The notes under the pieces: generated by a model
Databases searched by the model: none
What the model saw: the letters and a program-made list of their open reading frames with translations, nothing else
What the model was told of the DNA's origin: nothing
Program-made: the position numbers and the translations under genes
Source: Gallionella sp. UBA6045
Lineage (GTDB): Bacteria > Pseudomonadota > Gammaproteobacteria > Burkholderiales > Gallionellaceae
NCBI GenBank assembly: GCA_002429165.1
Contig: DIYV01000177.1
Span: forward strand, 1 to 7,286
DNA length: 7,286 nt
Reading direction: 5' to 3'
Shown here: positions 1 to 5,608 of the stretch, one piece after another
How the letters are laid out: every line of letters begins with the position of its first letter
Position numbering within the stretch: position 1 is the stretch's first letter

Positions 1-263
1 CAAATGTTCGCGCCGCGCAGTCCTGTATGGGGAACCCTGGTCGACCTGAGGCGCGGCGGCAGCCACCTTTTTCTGCGTTACTCTTTTCCCTGAATCACAA
101 TCCATTCACACTGTTCGGTTTTGCTGGAATGATTAAGACCAAAGGTACCGGAGTCGAATTGATTGTTTTATAAGTTCGTTACCACACAGACCGGCGGCAA
201 TATCAAGTTCAATCTGAACACTTCACAGGGACAGCCTGTTAATTTTGATGAAGGAGTCTGATC

Positions 264-446
264 ATGAACAAGAATCAAGTCAAAGGAGCTTTAAAAGACG
301 TCGCCGGTAAAGTGCAGGAAAAAGCTGGACAGCTGGTCGGCAGCAAAGAGCAACAGGTCAAGGGCCTCGGCAAACAAATATCCGGGAAGGCCGAGAAAAA
401 ACTTGGCGATGCAAAGGAAACCATCAAGAAGGACACAAAAAAATAA
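264..446 (+). CDS. CsbD-family small stress protein
   Basis: This encodes a 60-residue, very hydrophilic protein rich in Lys, Gly and Gln. It has the typical CsbD-like layout: an N-terminal MNKNQVKGALKDVAGKVQEK followed by a second related segment (KGLGKQISGKAEKKLGDAK, about residues 33-51). Length and composition match the CsbD/YjbJ family, small probably cytoplasmic proteins induced by general stress in several bacteria; their molecular role is not established. There is no signal peptide or membrane segment. The start is set by AAGGAG at 251-256, seven bases before the ATG. The gene is monocistronic, since a strong hairpin terminator follows it at once. Its promoter is not obvious in the 263 bp upstream. 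Confidence 0.9.
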   Translation: MNKNQVKGALKDVAGKVQEKAGQLVGSKEQQVKGLGKQISGKAEKKLGDAKETIKKDTKK

Positions 447-467
447 TTTTGAAGCATTCTTGTGATC

Positions 468-494
468 ATGGCCGCGCACAGCGGCCATTTTCTT
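468..494 (+). terminator. Rho-independent terminator of the CsbD gene
   Basis: A perfect 8-bp stem, ATGGCCGC (468-475) with GCGGCCAT (481-488), has a 5-nt loop and continues into a T-rich run (TTTTCTT, 488-494). It lies 22 nt after the csbD-like stop codon. This is a classical intrinsic terminator. Confidence 0.85.
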
Positions 495-570
495 GACAAG
501 CCAACTCTGGGGACACGTACGCGCAAACGGCACAACTTTTGACTTTTAATATGTTATGAATAAAACAGAC

Positions 571-597
571 AACAAAAAGCCCGCTGCTGCGCGGGCT
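571..597 (-). terminator. Rho-independent terminator, minus strand (behind the tRNA-Glu remnant)
   Basis: The stem AGCCCGC (578-584) pairs with GCGGGCT (591-597) around a 6-nt loop. Read on the minus strand the stem is followed by TTTTT-GTTGT (578 down to 570), the right polarity for a leftward transcript. On the plus strand no T-run follows. It begins 13 nt beyond the CCA-like end of the tRNA fragment at 610-624, which is the usual place for a tRNA terminator. It could now also end transcripts from the stress protein gene at 875-1318. Confidence 0.8.
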
Positions 598-609
598 GAT
601 TTGTTGATA

Positions 610-624
610 TGGCGTCCCCAACGG
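610..624 (-). tRNA. 3'-terminal fragment of a tRNA-Glu gene (possible attachment-site remnant)
   Basis: Read on the minus strand the bases are CCGTTGGGGACGCCA. This matches, from memory of the family, the end of bacterial tRNA-Glu: the last T-stem bases, the acceptor 3' strand (complement of the GTCCCC that starts tRNA-Glu), discriminator G and encoded CCA. The match breaks at 625, and no TTCGAAT T-loop, anticodon arm or 5' end is found to the right, so this is a fragment and not a gene. A terminator follows directly. Such displaced 3' ends are typical of one junction of an element integrated in a tRNA gene; a simple deletion scar is the alternative. Confidence 0.6.
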
Positions 625-627
625 AGT

Positions 628-874
628 GCATATAGTTAGCATTGGCGCTGCTTATCTTGGTTATTATGTTTAAAGGCCCCCATCGAAGCCACCTGAATAA
701 TTATTATTGACTTCTGTTTGAAATCCGGCGGTGCGTTCGTACTGCGAACAGTCGCCAAGCTACCCTGACACCCACTAGTGAAATGGACGTGGTGGTGCGC
801 GGCTGGATGCGACGAGAAATATTTGTCAACGGTCGAATCTCCTCGCGTAACTCATCTAGTACGTCAAGCGGAAC
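628..874. other. Gene-free stretch between the tRNA fragment and the stress protein gene
   Basis: No convincing gene is visible here. One 29-codon open stretch on the minus strand (759-670) ends in NNNYSGGFDGGL but has a stop just before it and no start codon. A plus-strand open frame starting at 778 overlaps the stress protein gene and has no ribosome binding site. If the tRNA fragment is an integration scar, this stretch would be the first DNA inside the integrated segment. No integrase coding sequence or terminal inverted repeat could be recognised. Confidence 0.4.
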
Positions 875-1318
875 TCAAACTGAGTGAACCATTAACACCG
901 GAACCGATGCACTGCGCAGCACTTCCTCCGCAACACTACCTAACAGCAAACGGTTTAAACCTGAACGGCTATGTGTTCCGATCGCAATCAAGTCGGCTTT
1001 CCAATTAACCGCCTCACCCCCGATTACGCTGGAGATACGTTCACCCGGCTCTTCTAATAGTCCGGTTTCCACCGTGATACCTAATTTAAGTGCCTCTTCA
1101 GCGGCAGTCGCGAGAACACGCCCCCCTGTTTGCCGCACCGCTTCAATCAACGCGGAATAATCAATAGTGCGATAACCAATGATATCCAGCGAATGTGATT
1201 CATCTACCACATATACCAAACGCAACTTAACCCCATCGCTGGCCAGCTTGACAGCTTCTTGCATCGCACATTGGGCGGCTGCACTACCATCGATTGGAAC
1301 TAGAATGCGCTGATACAT
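875..1318 (-). CDS. Universal stress protein, UspA family
   Basis: This encodes a 147-residue single-domain Usp protein, the usual length for the family, which is cytoplasmic and typically dimeric. It opens with MYQRILVPIDGS, carrying the conserved beta1 strand and the Asp (D10) that contacts nucleotide in ATP-binding members. The C-terminal phosphate-binding loop is at residues 114-128 (GTHS, nine residues, then GS), followed by SVPVLMV as the last strand. In this loop the common second glycine (G-x-x-G) is Ser117, so ATP binding is likely but not certain. The chosen ATG (1318-1316) is six bases from AGGAG (1329-1325), which favours it over the upstream ATGs at 1333 and 1324. It is transcribed leftward, divergent from the xsc relic, and no partner gene is co-transcribed. 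Confidence 0.92.
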   Translation of the reverse strand: MYQRILVPIDGSAAAQCAMQEAVKLASDGVKLRLVYVVDESHSLDIIGYRTIDYSALIEAVRQTGGRVLATAAEEALKLGITVETGLLEEPGERISSVIGGEAVNWKADLIAIGTHSRSGLNRLLLGSVAEEVLRSASVPVLMVHSV

Positions 1319-1726
1319 GATCATCTCCTGCAAAAATAATTACACTTTGTTTGATAAACGTCCAACACTTTTGGTCAATATATGCTCTTCAACGAATAAA
1401 TCAAGAATGAAAATTACGCATATATTATTGGAGAATTGCAGTGTTTGGTTGCAAGCCGGACATAAAGATGCAAATACGCTATATAAAAGCTGGTGCTAAA
1501 TCGGGAGCAGTTGAGTTGCTCGAGATATGGATATTAACTTGAAAACAGGTTCTTCCCGGCGATCACTTCCAGCAACGCAAATAGAAGCAATACCGGTGTG
1601 TGGTCGTCAATACGTGCCGGTTCCGGAACTGTGTATGATCTGTTTTATCCATGGTTCATGGCTTCCGAAATTTTCAATAGTTAGTCAATAGTGAGACAAA
1701 ATGTTTCGCTATTGCGACACCATTTC
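1319..1726. other. AT-rich divergent intergenic region
   Basis: About 400 bp lie between the leftward stress protein gene and the rightward xsc promoter. The DNA is clearly AT-rich (19 of 60 bases G or C in 1321-1380, counted by hand). No supported gene is present: the plus-strand open frame starting at 1317 overlaps the stress protein start and has no recognisable protein features. The right end holds repeated CAATAG motifs, listed separately. The promoter of the stress protein gene must lie here but I could not single it out. Confidence 0.5.
1675..1714. promoter_or_regulatory. Cluster of CAATAG half-sites, possible operator of the xsc promoter
   Basis: CAATAGT occurs at 1675-1681 and again at 1686-1692, exactly 11 bp (one helical turn) apart. 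An inverted copy, CTATTG, is at 1709-1714. Between them GAGACA (1693-1698) and TGTTTC (1702-1707) form an imperfect dyad with a 3-bp spacer. All lie within about 55 bp upstream of the -35 element at 1727, where an activator would bind. The cognate regulator is not in the window; sulfonate genes are often controlled by a linked regulator, but nothing here identifies it. Confidence 0.4.
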
Positions 1727-1755
1727 TTGACAATTAGTATTTTCAACTTTAGAGT
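1727..1755 (+). promoter_or_regulatory. Sigma70-type promoter upstream of the xsc relic
   Basis: A perfect -35 TTGACA (1727-1732) is separated by 17 bp from TAGAGT (1750-1755), which matches four of six -10 consensus bases. Transcription would begin near 1762, giving a leader of about 77 nt before the xsc ATG. It is the best promoter-like sequence in the window and points toward xsc and the TTT operon. Confidence 0.6.
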
Positions 1756-1791
1756 GCATTATATTCCATATTTCGGAATTGAAAGTTCCGT

Positions 1792-1815
1792 TTATTAGAA
1801 TATCCTTATTAGAAT
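1792..1815 (+). repeat. Short tandem direct repeat in the xsc leader
   Basis: TTATTAGAAT occurs twice (1792-1801 and 1806-1815) with a 14-bp period, just upstream of the ribosome binding site at 1825-1830. It may be a local duplication without function or a site acting on the leader; the sequence does not decide. Confidence 0.5.
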
Positions 1816-1838
1816 GTCAATTTCGAGGAGATTTTTCG

Positions 1839-2033
1839 ATGAGTAAATCTGACAAACGCACCGTGTCGGCAGGCCCGACCCGCATGACCCCTTCTGAAGC
1901 ATTCGTCGAAACCATGGTATCCAATGGCTTCTCCGGTCGCCACGGCGTGATTATCGGCCAGAACGGCTCCGGCATCAGTATCAGTATCACTTTGGAAGAT
2001 GTGGGGCGAAATTGGTTTTACTTGTGCGGTTGA
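1839..2033 (+). pseudogene. xsc: Remnant of sulfoacetaldehyde acetyltransferase (Xsc)
   Basis: Intact Xsc is a thiamine-diphosphate enzyme of about 600 residues that converts sulfoacetaldehyde and phosphate to acetyl phosphate and sulfite in taurine and related sulfonate degradation. Here only 64 codons remain. Residues 1-30 keep the Xsc start, including MTPSEAFVETMVSNG. They pass directly into SGRHGVIIGQNGSGIS, which in Xsc lies some 40-50 residues further on (from memory). The missing part carries the HEQGA segment with the glutamate that activates the cofactor, so the product cannot be active. After GIS the similarity ends and the frame stops at 2031-2033 inside a repeat. Start choice: GAGGAG (1825-1830) eight bases before ATG 1839; the open frame extends back to 1779 without a ribosome binding site. 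Promoter and ribosome binding site look undamaged. Confidence 0.75.
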
Positions 2034-2046
2034 ATTCCCTAGCCTT
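2017..2046 (+). repeat. Direct repeat copy 1, upstream of tctC (possible promoter)
   Basis: It shares 28 of 30 bases with 5485-5514; the first 20 bases (tttacttgtgcggttgaatt) are identical. Copy 1 overlaps the last codons of the xsc relic and ends 69 bp before tctC. Both copies face a transporter gene. Each contains TTTACT, a 17-bp spacer, then TAGCCT here (TATCCT in copy 2), a weak sigma70-like arrangement. It may equally be the end of a mobile element or the footprint of a duplication. Confidence 0.75.
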
Positions 2047-2067
2047 TTCACTAACCCCAAAATACGA

Positions 2068-2083
2068 AGGCGGCAGACCGCCT
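2068..2083 (+). promoter_or_regulatory. Small hairpin in the tctC leader
   Basis: A perfect 6-bp stem, AGGCGG (2068-2073) with CCGCCT (2078-2083), surrounds a CAGA tetraloop. No T-run follows directly, so it is a poor terminator and should let transcription from upstream reach tctC. It could protect the 5' end of the mRNA or be what is left of an older terminator. Confidence 0.35.
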
Positions 2084-2115
2084 CACAAACTCTTTTCTAT
2101 CAATAGGAGACAACC

Positions 2116-2169
2116 ATGTTCCAGATTTCAAAGAATCCGTCCATGTTCCATATTTCCAATAATCCGTCT
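2116..2169 (+). repeat. 27-bp tandem duplication at the start of tctC
   Basis: Bases 2116-2142 and 2143-2169 are identical at 23 of 27 positions and encode MFQISKNPS and MFHISNNPS. The unit is a multiple of three, so the frame is kept. The second unit also begins with ATG but has no ribosome binding site of its own. The four differences show that the duplication is not recent. Confidence 0.85.
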
Positions 2170-3150
2170 CACGGCGTTCAATCGCCTGATGTACCGCGAC
2201 GCCGCGGCTGGAAGTCGGCCGCCGCAGCGCTAGCGATGACCGCGCTGCTGCCGCTGTCCCAAGCGGCTCACGCGGCCTATCCGGATCACCCGATCAACTT
2301 CATCGTGCCTTGGGGTGCGGGCGGCGGCGCCGACCTGCTGGCGCGGACTTCGTCGAAGATCATGGAAACTAGTCTGGGCGTCTCTCTGCCGGTGATCAAC
2401 GTGCCCGGCGCCGACGGCATGGTCGGCATGACCAAGCTGCTGACCTCGCCGGCCGACGGTTACAGCGTGGCCGTATTGATAGGCGACACCTACGCGCTGC
2501 TCACGCGCAAGAATCCGCCGTTCAAGCTCGACCAAATCATCCCGCTGGCGGTCATGATCCAGCAGCCCTCGGGCTACTGGGTCAATGCCAATGGCCCGTT
2601 GAAGACATGGGACGACCTCGTCAACGCGGCGAAGAAGAAAACACTGACGGTGGGCGTCACCGGCTTCGGCAGTGCCGACGACATCACCACGCGCTACCTG
2701 AAGTCCAAGGGCATCGACCTGCAGTCGGTTCCCTTCGCCAAACCCGGCATGCGCTACAGCTCGATCCTGGGCGGGAACGCGGACATCGTCTACGAGCAGA
2801 CCGGTGACGTGCGCAGCTACTTCGACTCGGGAAAGATGCGCCCGCTGATCTTCTTCTATCCGGACCGTGTGCAGATCCCGGCCTTCGCCAATGTGCCGTT
2901 CTCCAAGGAGCTCGGCTACGACGTCACGCTGCCGCAGTTCCGCGCCATCGTTGTGCGCGCCGGCACGCCGCCCGAGCGCGTCAAGCAGCTCGCCGACGCG
3001 CTGCAGAAGGTAGCGGCCACACCCGAGTTCAAGGCCTACCTGACGCAGCAGTACGCCGACCCCAACAGCTACATCGGCATGCAGGGAGCTTCGGCGTTCA
3101 TGCAGACCTGGCTGAAGCAGGCAGAAGAGACGATCCAGAAGAGTCACTGA
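2116..3150 (+). CDS. tctC: TTT transporter periplasmic solute-binding protein (TctC / Bug family)
   Basis: This 344-residue protein captures an organic anion, usually a carboxylate, in the periplasm and delivers it to the TctAB membrane complex. The secretion signal is at about 28-53 (RRR, GWK, a hydrophobic stretch, then AHA before AYP). The mature start YPDHPINFIVPWGAGGGADL is the Bug hallmark: a strand plus the glycine loop that closes over a ligand carboxylate. Later family-typical parts are VNVPGADG-like residues 95-101, SPADGY (111-116), TVGVTGFGSADD (178-189) and RAGTPPERV (281-289). The start is fixed by AGGAG (2105-2109), six bases before ATG. The protein carries an unusual N-terminal extension of about 27 residues with a tandem duplication (MFQISKNPS / MFHISNNPS) ahead of the signal. 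The ligand cannot be inferred from the sequence; no aspartate typical of amino-acid-binding members was assessed. Confidence 0.93.
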   Translation: MFQISKNPSMFHISNNPSHGVQSPDVPRRRGWKSAAAALAMTALLPLSQAAHAAYPDHPINFIVPWGAGGGADLLARTSSKIMETSLGVSLPVINVPGADGMVGMTKLLTSPADGYSVAVLIGDTYALLTRKNPPFKLDQIIPLAVMIQQPSGYWVNANGPLKTWDDLVNAAKKKTLTVGVTGFGSADDITTRYLKSKGIDLQSVPFAKPGMRYSSILGGNADIVYEQTGDVRSYFDSGKMRPLIFFYPDRVQIPAFANVPFSKELGYDVTLPQFRAIVVRAGTPPERVKQLADALQKVAATPEFKAYLTQQYADPNSYIGMQGASAFMQTWLKQAEETIQKSH

Positions 3151-3179
3151 CGCGCGACAACCCTTAGTGGAGGCAGCGG

Positions 3180-3713
3180 ATGAATCCGACTCTCATCAAA
3201 TGCTTGATCCCGAACCTGCTGCTGCTGGCGCTGGCGGGCTTCGCGTACTTCAAGGCCGGGCAATTCGACACCGGCACCGAAGGCGGGTTCGTCGGACCCG
3301 ACCTCTGGCCGAGGATCATCTGCGTGGTCCTCGCGCTGACGAGCGCGATCGGCATCATCGCCGCGCTCGTCTCGGTCGAAGCCCAGACCAGCGAAGAGGA
3401 CGAGGCGCTCGAATCGATGCTCGCGGTTCCGGAGACCCATCCGCGGCTGGTCTGGATCGCGGTGGCGGCCACCGGCCTGTACGTGGCCGCGCTGACGTCG
3501 ATCGGATACCTCTGCGCGACGATGCTGTACGCGATGGCTTTGCTCGTCATCGGCGGCATGCGGCGCTGGGCGATGGTGCCGATTTACGGCGCTATCCTGG
3601 CGATCGTCTTCACCATAATCTTCATGAAGATCGTCTACGTCGCCTTGCCACTCGGTGAAGGCATGTTCAAGAGCGTGTCGCTGTTTGCAATGCAACTGCT
3701 CGGGATCCACTAG
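3180..3713 (+). CDS. tctB: TTT transporter small membrane subunit (TctB)
   Basis: This 177-residue hydrophobic protein is the small, poorly conserved integral membrane subunit that works with TctA. Membrane segments are likely at about 6-24, 45-66, 89-108, 109-127 and 134-157. Family marks are the GPDLWPR motif (39-45, usually GPxxFPR-like) just before the second segment and LPLGEG (156-161) near the C-terminus. The charged stretch 67-88 (EAQTSEEDEALE) is the usual variable loop. GGAGG (3169-3173) stands six bases before the ATG. It starts 29 nt after tctC and ends two bases before tctA, so the three genes form one operon in the standard order C-B-A. Confidence 0.9.
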   Translation: MNPTLIKCLIPNLLLLALAGFAYFKAGQFDTGTEGGFVGPDLWPRIICVVLALTSAIGIIAALVSVEAQTSEEDEALESMLAVPETHPRLVWIAVAATGLYVAALTSIGYLCATMLYAMALLVIGGMRRWAMVPIYGAILAIVFTIIFMKIVYVALPLGEGMFKSVSLFAMQLLGIH

Positions 3714-3715
3714 TC

Positions 3716-5248
3716 ATGAACCTTCTACACGACTTGGGTCTGGGGTTCATGCAGGTCTTCCAACCGTACGACCTGCTGATGCTGGTGGTCGGGCTGCTGG
3801 TCGGCATGCTGGTGTCAATCATGCCAGGCCTGGGCTTTGTCATGGGCGTCATCTTGGCGCTGCCCTTCACCTACAAGATGGAAATCGAGCCGGCGGTGAT
3901 CTTGCTCACGTCGATCTACTTTGCCGGCACCTATGGCGGGTGCTTCACCACCATCCTGTACCGCATTCCGGGCGAACCGAACGACGTGCCCCTGCTTTGG
4001 GACGGCTACACGATGGCGCAGAAGGAGGGGGCAGCCAAACCCTTGGGTTGGGCGCTGGTCGCGGCGCTGATAGGCGGCCTGGTTTCGTCTGTCGCCATGG
4101 TCCTGCTCGCCACACCCCTGACCGAGGTCGCGCTCAGGTTCAACGCCGAGGACTACTTTGGGGCCATCCTATTCGGTCTGACTATGGTGGTCTCGCTCGC
4201 CGGCAAGGAATTAACGAAGGCCTTCGCAAGCCTGTGCCTGGGCCTGCTCGTGGCCTGCATCGGCGTTGACAGTACCTACGGAGCCAGCCGCTTCACGTTC
4301 GGCGTTCCGATCCTCGGCGACGGCGTTCAACTCGTCGCCGTCCTGGTGGGCATGTACGGCCTCGGCGAAGTCTTCAAACGCATCGGCCAGGGCCTGAAGG
4401 TGAAGGGCATTGAGGGCGCGCAGGTGCAGAAGGTCGAGACATCGTTTCCGAAGTGGAAGGAGATATGGCAGATCAAGGGCTCGATCGTCCGCAGCAGCAT
4501 CATCGGAACGCTGCTGGGCGTGGTGCCCGGCGCCGGGGCGACGGTCACCTCATTCATCTGCTACGGCGTGGAGCGCCAGTACAGCCGCGACCGCAAGAAG
4601 TTGGGCACGGGCCACCCCAGCGGCATAGTGGCACCACAGATCGGGTCCACTGCGTCGGTGGCCGGCCACCTCATCCCGATGCTCACCTTGGGTATACCGG
4701 GCAGCGCGGCCACAGCGGTCATCCTAGCCGCCTTCCTGTTGCACGGCGTGCAGCCGGGGCCGATGCTGATGGCCGACCCCGCCTCCCGGCTGATCGTCTA
4801 CACGATCCTAGCCTCGATGTTCGTCAGCGTCATCGGCATGTGCGCGATCGGTTTCTTCTGGATCCGCCTGGTGGTAAAGGTACTGAAAATTCCGCAGTAC
4901 CTGCTCAACAGCATCGTCGTGCTCTTCTGCCTGGTCGGAGCCTTCGCCGACAGGAACTCGCTGTCCGACATGTGGATGATCCTCATCTTCGGCGTCATCG
5001 GCTACCTGTTCGAAAAATACAAGTTTCCGGTCTCGCCGATGGTGCTCGGCGCGATTCTCGGTCCGCTCGCCGAGAACAACCTGATGCGCAGCATGGTGAT
5101 CCACAAGGGCGACTGGACGGCGCTGTTCACCCAGCCCCTGAGCGGGGCACTGATGGGGATGGCCATCCTCTCGGTGCTCGTGCCTTCGCTGCGCTCGATC
5201 ATCCATTGGCTGCGGCGGCGTGAGCGACACCTGGACGCCCGTCGGTAA
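3716..5248 (+). CDS. tctA: TTT transporter large membrane subunit (TctA)
   Basis: This 510-residue polytopic protein is the translocation subunit of a secondary transporter driven by an ion gradient, of the family's usual length (about 500). It shows the two inverted-repeat signature loops: MPGLGFVMG (36-44) with RIPGEPNDVPLLWDGY (83-98), and VPGAGATVTSF (270-280) with LTLGIPGSAATAV (324-336) and HGVQPGPML (343-351). In the second half the stretch APQIGSTASVAG (306-317) stands where many TctA proteins have APE-x-x-NN, a possible specificity difference. The region 222-260 is a hydrophilic loop between the halves. Its ATG lies two bases after the tctB stop and has only a weak upstream purine run (GGGA, 3702-3705), so translation is probably coupled to tctB. 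No terminator was found after it. Confidence 0.95.
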   Translation: MNLLHDLGLGFMQVFQPYDLLMLVVGLLVGMLVSIMPGLGFVMGVILALPFTYKMEIEPAVILLTSIYFAGTYGGCFTTILYRIPGEPNDVPLLWDGYTMAQKEGAAKPLGWALVAALIGGLVSSVAMVLLATPLTEVALRFNAEDYFGAILFGLTMVVSLAGKELTKAFASLCLGLLVACIGVDSTYGASRFTFGVPILGDGVQLVAVLVGMYGLGEVFKRIGQGLKVKGIEGAQVQKVETSFPKWKEIWQIKGSIVRSSIIGTLLGVVPGAGATVTSFICYGVERQYSRDRKKLGTGHPSGIVAPQIGSTASVAGHLIPMLTLGIPGSAATAVILAAFLLHGVQPGPMLMADPASRLIVYTILASMFVSVIGMCAIGFFWIRLVVKVLKIPQYLLNSIVVLFCLVGAFADRNSLSDMWMILIFGVIGYLFEKYKFPVSPMVLGAILGPLAENNLMRSMVIHKGDWTALFTQPLSGALMGMAILSVLVPSLRSIIHWLRRRERHLDARR

Positions 5249-5484
5249 CGACCCCGAATGGGATATGTCGGCACAGCCCGGACCGGTATTCGAGTTCGAT
5301 CAGCGCATCGCCTGGTGATGAGCCATCTTTTGCCACCTTGGGTAGGCTTGTGCGCCGGGTTTAGCGTGTGCCAGTTTTTGGTGTTGACGCGACCAATTCT
5401 TGCCATGGGAACGGGCGAGACGAGGTGTCTGTCATGGTTTTGACGATGAAAATAGGATTGATGGGGATTCGGGCGCCAGTTTAA

Positions 5485-5514
5485 TTTACTTGTGCGGTTG
5501 AATTTCCTATCCTT
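5485..5514 (+). repeat. Direct repeat copy 2, upstream of the MFS gene (possible promoter)
   Basis: 28 of 30 bases match 2017-2046 in the same orientation. It ends 94 bp before the MFS start codon. Here the promoter-like reading is slightly better: TTTACT (5485-5490), 17 bp, TATCCT (5508-5513). With no other good promoter in the gap, it is the best candidate for MFS transcription. Confidence 0.75.
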
Positions 5515-5526
5515 CGCTTTGCCGGG

Positions 5527-5540
5527 ACCGTGGTCACGGT
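5527..5540. promoter_or_regulatory. Inverted repeat downstream of the putative MFS promoter, possible operator
   Basis: ACCGTG (5527-5532) and CACGGT (5535-5540) are perfect inverted arms separated by GT. The centre lies about 20 bp after the -10-like TATCCT of repeat copy 2, where a repressor could act. Copy 1 of the repeat has no such dyad. No regulator gene is nearby. Confidence 0.3.
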
Positions 5541-5608
5541 TTGGACTTAGCCGATGAGCAGCAAAGTATTTCAAGCCAGTTGCCAATATAACCAGAAGGA
5601 GACAAGTG

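Larger units (their letters stand above)
5249..5608. other. 360-bp gap between tctA and the MFS gene
   Basis: I see no supported gene here. A 61-codon plus-strand frame (5258-5443) has no ribosome binding site and no recognisable features. A minus-strand open frame running into the shadow of tctA looks equally arbitrary. The gap has no clear U-rich terminator for the TTT operon. Its right half carries the second copy of the 30-bp repeat, a small dyad and the ribosome binding site of the next gene. It may hold a worn mobile-element end, but no transposase motif is legible. Confidence 0.5.

Noticed and set aside
1..170. Open stretches at the left edge (frame 1 to 93, frame 3 to 170), possible end of an upstream gene
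   Set aside because: Neither has recognisable residues, and without the sequence to the left they cannot be told from chance.
670..759. 29-codon minus-strand stretch ending in NNNYSGGFDGGL, possible C-terminal relic
   Set aside because: A stop codon precedes it and there is no start; too short to assign to any family.
1360..1376. TTGAT/TCCAA-like FNR box near the stress protein start
   Set aside because: The half-sites are imperfect and the spacing is one base off the FNR consensus.
1317..1499. 60-codon plus-strand frame beginning at the start of the stress protein gene
   Set aside because: It has no ribosome binding site and no protein-like features; it overlaps the leader of the divergent gene.
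2230..3147. Long minus-strand open frame opposite tctC
   Set aside because: It is Arg/His-rich and low in meaning, an effect of high GC in the third codon position of tctC; no ribosome binding site or family motif.
3703..3714. GGATCCACTAGT, identical to adjacent BamHI and SpeI sites of common cloning vectors
   Set aside because: It encodes the natural C-terminus of TctB (GIH, stop) and runs directly into a normal tctA start with no vector sequence on either side; taken as coincidence.
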